A stretch of 5,937 bases of DNA from an uncultured Candidatus Udaeobacter sp. (lineage in GTDB: Bacteria > Verrucomicrobiota > Verrucomicrobiia > Chthoniobacterales > UBA10450). Below, one piece after another: positions 1 through 5,435 of the stretch (positions are counted from its first letter, which is position 1; each line of letters opens with the position of its first letter). Made by a program: the position numbers and the translations under genes. The notes under the pieces are model-generated. The model saw only the letters and a list, made by a program, of their open reading frames with translations. It had not been told where the DNA came from and did not search any database. The DNA is taken from positions 1 to 5,937 of the forward strand of contig CATPAV010000142.1 in the NCBI GenBank assembly GCA_955652245.1, read 5' to 3'.

Positions 1-168
1 CAGCAAGTAAGCGACTTCCTCAAAGCTGGCCTGCTGCGCCATTTCGTGAATGTCGTAGCCGCGATACATTAACCCGGCATTGGGATCGACCCAGCAGATC
101 GCCGTTTCGCCCGCGATCACGCCCGCCAGGCCTGGGCTGTAAGAGGGTTGCTTCGCTTCGGTAACCAT
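1..168 (-). CDS. prpC: Citrate/2-methylcitrate synthase, N-terminal fragment (PrpC-like)
   Basis: Only the first 56 codons lie in the window; the frame is open to the left edge. The translation begins MVTEAKQPSYSPGLAGV and continues with an AGETAICWVD strand, YRGYDIHEMA and FEEVAYLL. This is the typical N-terminus of type II citrate synthases and 2-methylcitrate synthases (GLAGV-x-AG-x-T, then YRGYD, then FEEVAYLL). The catalytic His and Asp residues lie beyond the edge and cannot be checked. The enzyme family condenses acetyl-CoA or propionyl-CoA with oxaloacetate in the cytoplasm. The fragment alone does not separate the two specificities. Its place 43 bp downstream of prpB, on the same strand and in line with prpD, makes 2-methylcitrate synthase (PrpC) the better reading. 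The ATG at 168 is the only start giving the expected N-terminus; no Shine-Dalgarno sequence precedes it. Confidence 0.85.
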   Translation of the reverse strand, partial: MVTEAKQPSYSPGLAGVIAGETAICWVDPNAGLMYRGYDIHEMAQQASFEEVAYLL

Positions 169-211
169 GTTGCTTGCTGACTTTAGCAACGATACGCGTC
201 TCGACAAATAG

Positions 212-1087
212 TCAGTTGCTTAGACGTAACCATTTTTCCGCCGCCGGATCGTAATCGAGCAGTTCATAAAGTTCCTGCCGAGTCTGCATCTCGTCGATCC
301 ACTCCTTTTGCGTCCCACTCTTCCTCAGAGCGCGCAGAAATTCCCCGCTCGCTTTCATGCCCACGCGAAACGCGCTCATCGGGAAAATCACCATGCGGTA
401 GCCGAGCTCCGCTAAATCCTGAAATGAGAGAAGCGGACTCTTCCCAAATTCCGTCATGTTCGCGAGTAGAGGCAGATCGATCTCCTTCGCGAAATCGCGG
501 AATTCTTCCTCGCTCTGCAGCGCTTCCGGAAAAATCGCGTCCGCGCCCGCTTCGAGGTAATGCTGTGCACGATCAATTGTCCGATCAAAATCTTCCACCG
601 CGCGGGCATCCGTCCGCGCAATAACCATAAAATTGGGATCTCGCCGCGCCCCCACGGCCGCTTTGATCTTTCCCACCATCTCGTCGACATCGACAAGGTC
701 TTTTCCAGCGAGATGCCCACAGCGTTTCGGAAATTCTTGATCTTCAATGTGACAGCCGGCGAGACCAGCGCGCTCGAGCTCACGAACTGTTCGCGCCACA
801 TTTTCCGCTCCGCCAAATCCGGTATCCGCATCCACAATTGCCGGAATGTCCACCGCGCTTGCCACGTAACCGGCGAGTTGCGCCACTTCAGTGAGCGCGA
901 GCAACCCAATGTCCGGCACGCCCGCTGTCGCATTGGCCATTCCAGCGCCGCTGATATAAACGGCGTCAAACCCAGCCTGCTCCACTTGTCGCGCCATCGC
1001 CGCGTTCGGCACGCCCGGCACCATCACCGCGCCTTTTGAAATCAATTCGCGAAGCCGCGCCCCTTTGCTTTTCGTTTCTTTTGTCAT
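212..1087 (-). CDS. prpB: 2-methylisocitrate lyase (PrpB)
   Basis: This 291-residue protein belongs to the isocitrate lyase/PEP mutase superfamily and matches the usual PrpB length of about 290-300 residues. It cleaves 2-methylisocitrate to pyruvate and succinate, the last step of the methylcitrate cycle, in the cytoplasm. Visible landmarks are SGAG at residues 46-49, the metal-binding VDADTGFGG at 85-93, HIEDQ at 113-117, the catalytic loop KRCGH at 121-125 with Cys123 as general acid/base, IARTDA at 156-161, FPE at 186-188 and NMTEFG at 210-215. The C-terminal GTQKEWIDEMQTRQELYE segment is also characteristic of PrpB. KRCGH, rather than KKCGH, fits methylisocitrate lyase better than isocitrate lyase. 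The gene lies 43 bp after prpD and 43 bp before prpC, so the three are probably co-transcribed. The ATG at 1087 has no Shine-Dalgarno sequence upstream. No residue expected for activity is missing. Confidence 0.95.
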   Translation of the reverse strand: MTKETKSKGARLRELISKGAVMVPGVPNAAMARQVEQAGFDAVYISGAGMANATAGVPDIGLLALTEVAQLAGYVASAVDIPAIVDADTGFGGAENVARTVRELERAGLAGCHIEDQEFPKRCGHLAGKDLVDVDEMVGKIKAAVGARRDPNFMVIARTDARAVEDFDRTIDRAQHYLEAGADAIFPEALQSEEEFRDFAKEIDLPLLANMTEFGKSPLLSFQDLAELGYRMVIFPMSAFRVGMKASGEFLRALRKSGTQKEWIDEMQTRQELYELLDYDPAAEKWLRLSN

Positions 1088-1102
1088 GTCGAGCCAGTCT
1101 TT

Positions 1103-1130
1103 GTCATTCCGATCGAAGTCGAGGAATCTC
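1103..1130. repeat. Short GTCATTCCGA...GAGGAATCTC repeat in the prpD-prpB gap
   Basis: The 43-bp gap between prpD and prpB is mostly this 28-nt sequence. ATTCC (1106-1110) pairs with GGAAT (1123-1127) around a CGATCGAAGTCGA centre. From memory, the phrase is a common dispersed intergenic motif in several soil bacterial lineages. Its first ten bases, GTCATTCCGA, recur at 4662-4671 in the other intergenic gap of this window. It leaves no room for a conventional ribosome binding site or promoter between the two genes. Confidence 0.55.
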
Positions 1131-2534
1131 TCACTTTCTTTCTGACTTCGGCATTTGAACGGCTTCCATCAATTCATCCACGTTCTTCGCCTCGTCCAGT
1201 TTCCACACAAGATCGACAATTCCGCGTGCACGCTTCTCGCTAAGCGCAGGCGACACAAGGCCAAAGAACTTTCCTTCGACCTCGGAGTCTTTTAAGCGGT
1301 TCTTTGCGTGTCCCAGGGGATAATCGACCCGCTTTGTCAGTCGCCGACCGTCATCAAGATCGACATGCACGATGTTTGCGACCGCGTCCGGATACATCGC
1401 GCTTAACTCCGCGTTCCGTTTCACCTTTACAGTCTCCAGGAACTTCCAGACCTGTGGATCTGCGAAACGTTCCGGCTCGAATTGTTTGTTCGTCACCTCA
1501 CCGTCGATCAGCGCGATCGCCGTGATGTAAGGCAGGCTGTGGTCCGCTGTCTCACGCGTGTTCGGTTTCCATTTCTCCGGCTCGCTTCCAATAATGTCCA
1601 CTGAGGCATCGTGACTCTCGATCGTCACCGATTTTATTCGCGCATGATCGGGGATTTCCTTTCGCAACAACAACGCCGCTTCAATAGCGCTTTGGCTGTG
1701 ATATTCCGCCGGCCAATATTTAATGCTCGTCTTCAAAATCATTGCGGCTGGACCATGCTCCGATTTGGGAAATGGAACGGCGAATTTTTCTCCGAGATTG
1801 CCTAACGACACACCGAGTTGTTTCTCGAATCCCATTTGCCCTTCGAAAATCGGCCCCGGCCCGGTCATACCGGCACGCGCGAGCAACGCGGAGAAAACCC
1901 CGTGTCGGGCCGCAGTGGCAAATGCGACGCCCTTCCAATGCGAAAGCTCGCCCACTCGCGCCTGACGCATCGCTGCGCCAGCCACCCCCGCGATGTTGAC
2001 AGCGTGACGCGTTTTCTCTGGATTAAGCTTCATCAAATGCGTGCCGGCCAGCGCAGTTGAAAACACGCCGTACGTCACGTGGTCCCATCCGCGCGCACGA
2101 ATGCTCGCTGCGTCGCAAAAGCGGCATTGCACTTCGTAGGCGAGTGCGATTGCCATAATTAATTCAGGGCCAGTCGCGCCAACGCTTTCGGCGACAGCCA
2201 GCGCAGCGGAGATATTGTCGCTTGGATGCGCCGGTTCCTTTGACAAATAAGTGTCGTTGTAATCGAAGTAGCGGATGGCGCATCCGTTGGCGAATGCCGT
2301 CCAGTCCGGCGGCGCCTTGTGATTCGTCCCGAAGATCGTCGATCCGTACCTCGCCGAAAATTCCGAGGCGACGTTTCTCGCAATCGCGCACGGCTCTTCA
2401 TTCCATGCACCGAGCGCGCAACCTAACGAGTCGATCACGCGCCGCTTCACCTCGTGCACGACTTCGGGTGAGAGGTCTTCAAATCGAAGAGCGCAGGCGT
2501 AATCAGCAAGTTGATGAGCAAGCGTTGCAGCCAT
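1131..2534 (-). CDS. prpD: MmgE/PrpD family protein, probable 2-methylcitrate dehydratase
   Basis: This member of the MmgE/PrpD family has 467 residues from the start chosen here. PrpD dehydrates 2-methylcitrate to 2-methyl-cis-aconitate without an iron-sulfur cluster. Family landmarks are the N-terminal helix with VKRRVIDSLGCALGAW, then YFDYNDTY followed by HPSDN (about residues 89-107), GWDHVTYGV (about 149-157), RQARVGELSHWKG (about 190-202) and GMTGP followed by FEGQMGF. The frame is open upstream to 2615, but those 27 extra codons (MAGGAPVLQTS...) come from a palindromic repeat and a hairpin. The ATG at 2534 gives MAATLAHQLADYACALRF, the normal family N-terminus, so I chose it. It is the first gene of the prpD-prpB-prpC run and is transcribed divergently from the acyl-CoA synthetase. 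The family also contains other dehydratases and cis-aconitate decarboxylases; the prpB/prpC neighbours support the methylcitrate role. Confidence 0.92.
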   Translation of the reverse strand: MAATLAHQLADYACALRFEDLSPEVVHEVKRRVIDSLGCALGAWNEEPCAIARNVASEFSARYGSTIFGTNHKAPPDWTAFANGCAIRYFDYNDTYLSKEPAHPSDNISAALAVAESVGATGPELIMAIALAYEVQCRFCDAASIRARGWDHVTYGVFSTALAGTHLMKLNPEKTRHAVNIAGVAGAAMRQARVGELSHWKGVAFATAARHGVFSALLARAGMTGPGPIFEGQMGFEKQLGVSLGNLGEKFAVPFPKSEHGPAAMILKTSIKYWPAEYHSQSAIEAALLLRKEIPDHARIKSVTIESHDASVDIIGSEPEKWKPNTRETADHSLPYITAIALIDGEVTNKQFEPERFADPQVWKFLETVKVKRNAELSAMYPDAVANIVHVDLDDGRRLTKRVDYPLGHAKNRLKDSEVEGKFFGLVSPALSEKRARGIVDLVWKLDEAKNVDELMEAVQMPKSERK

Positions 2535-2554
2535 GAAAAAACGAGAATGCAATC

Positions 2555-2577
2555 TGCCGATGAATTTCGCATCGGCA
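2555..2577. promoter_or_regulatory. Perfect 8-bp dyad upstream of prpD (candidate operator or 5' leader hairpin)
   Basis: TGCCGATG (2555-2562) and CATCGGCA (2570-2577) are exact inverted repeats separated by AATTTCG. The dyad lies 20 bp upstream of the chosen prpD start and is separate from the nearby 57-bp palindrome. The form suits a dimeric-regulator site or an mRNA leader hairpin for the prp operon. No regulator gene is in the window to pair it with, so the function is a guess. Confidence 0.4.
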
Positions 2578-2588
2578 ACCCGCGATGT

Positions 2589-2645
2589 TTGTAGGACGGG
2601 CGCTCCGCCTGCCAACTTTCGGCAACCGGAGCCATTGCCCTACAA
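2589..2645. repeat. 57-bp imperfect palindrome (REP-like) between prpD and the acyl-CoA synthetase gene
   Basis: Two 25-nt arms (2589-2613 and 2621-2645) pair at 18 of 25 positions around the loop AACTTTC. The ends are TTGTAGG and CCTACAA, and each arm has a GCTCCG core when read in its own 5'->3' sense. It has the size and form of a REP/REPIN-type dispersed element, and its TGTRGG ends resemble the element inside the downstream gene. It fills nearly half of the divergent promoter region and accounts for the spurious N-terminal extension of the prpD frame. Whether it is repeated elsewhere in the genome cannot be seen from this window. Confidence 0.7.
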
Positions 2646-2646
2646 T
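2618..2646 (+). promoter_or_regulatory. Possible sigma70-like promoter for the acyl-CoA synthetase gene
   Basis: TACAAT at 2641-2646 is one base off the consensus -10 box. A poor -35 (TTCGGC, 2618-2623) is 17 bp upstream. Initiation here would give a short leader ending at the GTG at 2670 and would argue against the TTG at 2646 as the translation start. The -10 overlaps the right end of the 57-bp palindrome, so the match may be coincidental. Confidence 0.25.
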
Positions 2647-2669
2647 TGAAAAACACGCACATTTGTTTC

Positions 2670-4652
2670 GTGAGTGAGTTTCAATTTGGCGGAGAATTTG
2701 TCTGGCACCCGACACCGGAACTGATCGCACAATCCAATCTCCAGCAATTCATCGAGAAGCATGGGCTCAGCTCGTACGATGAGCTGACGCGAAGATCGAC
2801 GACGGATATCGCCTGGTTCTGGGACACGGTCCTGGGCGATCTCGAAATTCAGTTTTACAAACCGTACTCGCGTGTTGTCGATCTCACCGAGGGCAAACCA
2901 TGGGCGCGCTGGTGCGTGAACGGCGAAATGAACATCGTCCACAACATGGTCGATAAATACGCCGGCACTCCGACAGACGAACGAATCGCGATCAAATCCG
3001 AGATCGAAGACGGCACGGCTCGCACGCTCACTTACAAAGATCTGCGCGAGGAGGTGAACCAGATGGCGGCGGCGCTGCGCGGTCTTGGCCTTGGCAAAGG
3101 CGACGCTGTCGGCGTGTTCATGCCAATGGTGCCCGAGATTGTCATTGCGATGCTCGCGATTATAAAGATCGGCGGGATTTTCCTGCCGCTCTTCTCCGGA
3201 TTTGGCGCGGCGGCCATCGTTTCTCGATTGAAAGACGCCGACGCCAAAGCGCTTTTCACCGCCGATGGAACTTTTCGGCGCGGAAAATTTTGCGCAATGA
3301 AATTGATCGCTGATGAGGCGGCAGTGCAGATCCCGACGCTAAAAGACCTGATTGTGCTGAAACAGACTGGTGAATGGTCGATGGAAAATGTGGGAGGGGC
3401 CTCAGTGCCCCGACGGTCGCCGCCCAAAGGCGCCCCCCACATTGAAGAGCCGACCGAGCGCACGTCGGCTGAAGATCCGATGATGATCCTTTACACCTCG
3501 GGTACGACCGGTAAGCCAAAAGGCGCGGTGCATACCCACTGCGGTTTCCCGATTAAATCCGCGCAAGATATGTCGCACGGTCTCGACCTTCACGCGGACG
3601 AAACACTTTTTTGGATGACGGACATGGGGTGGATGATGGGGCCGTGGGAGGTGTTCGGAACGTTGCTTCTCGGCGCGACAATGATGCTTTACGACGGTGC
3701 GCCTGATTTTCCAGGCTCCGATCGCGTCTGGTCTTTTGTGGCTCGACATAAGGTGACCGCGCTCGGCGTCTCGCCAACGCTGATTCGCGCGCTGCGCCGT
3801 TATGGCGATGAGATCGTGCATCGACACGATCTTTCGTCGCTGCGCAAATTCGCTTCCACTGGCGAACCGTGGAACCCCGATCCGTGGATGTGGTTATTCC
3901 AAAATGTTGGCCGCGGAAAGCTCCCGATCATCAATTATTCCGGCGGTACCGAAATCTCCGGTGGCATCGTCATGGGCAACGTGCTCACACCGATGAAACC
4001 GTGCGCATTCTCGGGTCCGCTTCCCGGCATGGCGGCGGACGTCGTCGATGAAGACGGAAAATCCGTGCGAGGCAAAGTCGGCGAGCTGGTGATTCGCGAA
4101 CCGTGGATTGGAATGACGCGCGGATTTTGGAAAGATCGACAACGTTACATCGACAGTTACTGGTCCCGCTGGCCGGACACCTGGGTGCACGGCGACTGGG
4201 CGGCAATCGACGACGATGGACTTTGGTACATTCTCGGGCGCAGCGACGATACGATTAAAATTGCGGGCAAACGCCTTGGCCCGGCCGAAGTGGAATCGAT
4301 TCTCGTTGCGCATCCACAGGTAAGTGAAGCCGCCGCGGTCGGTGTTCCCGATTCGATCAAAGGCGAAGCGCTCGTTTGCTTTTGCGTTTTAAAGAAAGAC
4401 GCGAATGGAGATGTCAGTCTTGCGGCTGAATTAAAACGGAACGTCGCGCGCGATTTGGGCAAAGCGCTCGCGCCGCGCGACGTGCTTTTTGTGGCAGACA
4501 TTCCGAAAACGCGAAACGCCAAAGTCATGCGACGCCTCGTGCGCGCTGCTTACATCGGCGAAAAACTGGGCGACACGTCGGCGCTCGAAAACCCCGCGAG
4601 CATTGAAGAAATCCAGCAATGTGGGAGGGGCCTCAGGCCGCGACCGGAATGA
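2670..4652 (+). CDS. AMP-forming acyl-CoA synthetase (Acs/PrpE superfamily)
   Basis: This 660-residue adenylate-forming enzyme probably activates propionate or another short-chain acid to its CoA thioester in the cytoplasm, feeding the neighbouring methylcitrate genes. From the GTG at 2670 it reads VSEFQFGGEFVWHPTPE, an Acs-type N-terminal region. The P-loop YTSGTTGKPKG is at residues 275-285, NYSGGTEISGG begins at 422, the hinge motif GRSDDTIKIAGKR begins at 523, and PKTRNAKVMRR contains the expected catalytic Lys at about 618. The position of the acyl-pocket Trp of acetyl-CoA synthetases (WWQTE motif) appears to be Gly here, so acetate is not the obvious best substrate. A TTG eight codons upstream (2646) is also open, but it abuts a repeat and a possible -10 box. 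Two oddities are a palindromic repeat that encodes residues 240-258 in frame and a repeat-derived C-terminal tail, CGRGLRPRPE. Substrate assignment is inference from context. Confidence 0.9.
   Translation: MSEFQFGGEFVWHPTPELIAQSNLQQFIEKHGLSSYDELTRRSTTDIAWFWDTVLGDLEIQFYKPYSRVVDLTEGKPWARWCVNGEMNIVHNMVDKYAGTPTDERIAIKSEIEDGTARTLTYKDLREEVNQMAAALRGLGLGKGDAVGVFMPMVPEIVIAMLAIIKIGGIFLPLFSGFGAAAIVSRLKDADAKALFTADGTFRRGKFCAMKLIADEAAVQIPTLKDLIVLKQTGEWSMENVGGASVPRRSPPKGAPHIEEPTERTSAEDPMMILYTSGTTGKPKGAVHTHCGFPIKSAQDMSHGLDLHADETLFWMTDMGWMMGPWEVFGTLLLGATMMLYDGAPDFPGSDRVWSFVARHKVTALGVSPTLIRALRRYGDEIVHRHDLSSLRKFASTGEPWNPDPWMWLFQNVGRGKLPIINYSGGTEISGGIVMGNVLTPMKPCAFSGPLPGMAADVVDEDGKSVRGKVGELVIREPWIGMTRGFWKDRQRYIDSYWSRWPDTWVHGDWAAIDDDGLWYILGRSDDTIKIAGKRLGPAEVESILVAHPQVSEAAAVGVPDSIKGEALVCFCVLKKDANGDVSLAAELKRNVARDLGKALAPRDVLFVADIPKTRNAKVMRRLVRAAYIGEKLGDTSALENPASIEEIQQCGRGLRPRPE
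3387..3443 (+). repeat. 57-bp palindromic element inserted in frame in the acyl-CoA synthetase gene
   Basis: This imperfect palindrome has 28-nt arms, 21 of 28 positions paired, around a central G within CGACGGTCG. Its ends are AATGTGGG and CCCACATT. It begins at a codon boundary and is 19 codons long, so it adds a Gly/Pro/Arg-rich stretch (NVGGASVPRRSPPKGAPHI) just before the P-loop without shifting the frame. Its first 19 nt, AATGTGGGAGGGGCCTCAG, recur exactly at 4618-4636. Confidence 0.75.
4618..4647 (+). repeat. Partial second copy of the TGTGGGAGGGGCCTCAG repeat at the 3' end of the acyl-CoA synthetase gene
   Basis: Positions 4618-4636 are identical to 3387-3405. The similarity then fades through GCCGCGACCGG, and no matching right-hand terminus (CCCACA) follows, so this is a half element or a decayed copy. 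It encodes the last residues CGRGLRPRPE, and the stop codon TGA at 4650-4652 lies just past it. The right boundary is approximate. Confidence 0.65.
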
Positions 4653-4670
4653 AATCAGACGGTCATTCCG
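4645..4670. repeat. Perfect 8-bp inverted repeat across the acyl-CoA synthetase stop codon
   Basis: CGGAATGA (4645-4652) and TCATTCCG (4663-4670) are exact complements around a 10-nt loop. The left arm contains the TGA stop. There is no following T-run, so it does not look like an intrinsic terminator. The right arm shares GTCATTCCGA with the prpD-prpB gap repeat, which suggests repeat-derived sequence that may still fold at the transcript end. Confidence 0.45.
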
Positions 4671-4787
4671 AGAACTTGCGGCGGCACCGTGTCGCTAAAA
4701 ACGACGCGAGTGGCGGACCCGCGGTGCCTTGAATTTTATTAGCAGAACATGCATCTCAAGCGCGTCGGAAAGAAGTAGGAGTACCGG

Positions 4788-4802
4788 CGTCTTGTTGAGA
4801 CG
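4788..4802. other. Small dyad in the convergent gap
   Basis: CGTCT and AGACG flank TGTTG, a 5-bp perfect stem. It lies between two convergent genes, where a bidirectional transcription end would be expected, but neither strand has a T-tract after it. The rest of the 182-bp gap (4653-4834) holds no frame or RNA gene that I can recognise. Confidence 0.2.
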
Positions 4803-4834
4803 TTAGGATCAACCCGCCGCCATATTTCGGCTGG

Positions 4835-5347
4835 TTAGCCCTTTTTTCCTTTTTCAGCCTGTATTTCGGCGACCACATCCTGCTGCATGCGTTGAATACG
4901 CTGCATGGCCGGAGCCATCATTTGCTGCACTTCGTTCATCGTGTTCTGCATAACCACAGGCATCTTGTTGATCACAGCCTGACCGGCGGGAGTTTTATAA
5001 AAGGCTATCATGCCGTCGACCTCTCCTTGGGTAAACGACTTCTGGTAAATCCGCACGTACATTGGCTCTAGCTTGTTCCAATCGAGGATTTCTTTGAATG
5101 CGCTCATCATTTCTGAAATGCGCTTATCAATATCTTTTTGAATCTGAGGCGAGATTTGCTGGCCTTGGGTTGCCTGCTGAATGGCAGTTTTCATATAGCC
5201 ATCCACCTGCGCCATTATTGTGTCCACCAATTTATGAGCCTGGCCGACCTCGAGCAGTTGTTTAATGGAGGCGTCGGTCGGGATGTTGTCAGCCGCATAC
5301 GCGACTGCGCAGCTTAGGCTGAAGAGAATCAGTACCCCTTTTAGCAT
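4835..5347 (-). CDS. Secreted DUF2059-domain protein
   Basis: This 170-residue protein begins with a signal peptide: MLK, a hydrophobic stretch to about residue 16, and an AYA-A site for signal peptidase I near residues 18-19. It is therefore probably periplasmic. The mature part is helical and rich in Gln and Met. It carries the DUF2059 signature at about residues 97-130: YVRIYQKSFTQGEVDGMIAFY followed by KTPAGQAVINKMP. The family has no established biochemical function that I can state. The C-terminal helix (QQMMAPAMQRIQRMQQ) ends in a basic EKGKKG tail. The gene lies 88 bp downstream of the mutase-family gene on the same strand, so read-through is possible but a functional link is not evident. 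It converges with the acyl-CoA synthetase gene. The ATG at 5347 is fixed by the signal peptide; no Shine-Dalgarno sequence is seen. Confidence 0.85.
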   Translation of the reverse strand: MLKGVLILFSLSCAVAYAADNIPTDASIKQLLEVGQAHKLVDTIMAQVDGYMKTAIQQATQGQQISPQIQKDIDKRISEMMSAFKEILDWNKLEPMYVRIYQKSFTQGEVDGMIAFYKTPAGQAVINKMPVVMQNTMNEVQQMMAPAMQRIQRMQQDVVAEIQAEKGKKG

Positions 5348-5435
5348 AGGGTCTTGAGCCTAATTTGAAAAAGCCAAAAGCCCAGCTAATTCAGAGCACG
5401 ATCCCAACTTTCTCGGTTTGTCCTTCTTGCTTCCC

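Noticed and set aside
169..190. GTTGCT...AGCAAC inverted repeat in the prpB-prpC gap
   Set aside because: A 6-bp stem just before the prpC start could hide the start region, but it is short and has no supporting context.
560..1039. Plus-strand open frame of 159 codons opposite prpB
   Set aside because: It lies wholly antisense to a well-supported PrpB with intact motifs; the translation is rich in Arg and His and resembles no family.
2535..2615. 27-codon N-terminal extension of prpD beginning MAGGAPVLQTS
   Set aside because: It is encoded by the left half of the 57-bp palindrome and the adjacent hairpin, and it has no family resemblance; the ATG at 2534 gives the normal MmgE/PrpD N-terminus.
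3032..4528. Several minus-strand open frames of 87-143 codons opposite the acyl-CoA synthetase gene
   Set aside because: They overlap one another and a strongly supported gene, and have Arg/Ser/Pro-rich shadow composition without recognisable motifs.
2590..4646. CRISPR array or transposon bounded by the TGTRGG repeats
   Set aside because: The copies are irregularly spaced, differ inside, and enclose an ordinary metabolic gene with no transposase or spacer pattern.
5309..5347. Possible lipoprotein signal (SLSC) in the DUF2059 protein
   Set aside because: Position -3 to the Cys is Ser rather than Leu/Val/Ile and the hydrophobic segment continues past it to AYA-A; a signal peptidase I site fits better.
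5366..5400. Possible intrinsic terminator after the mutase-family gene (minus strand GGCTTTTT)
   Set aside because: The T-run is preceded by only a three-base-pair stem; too weak to call.
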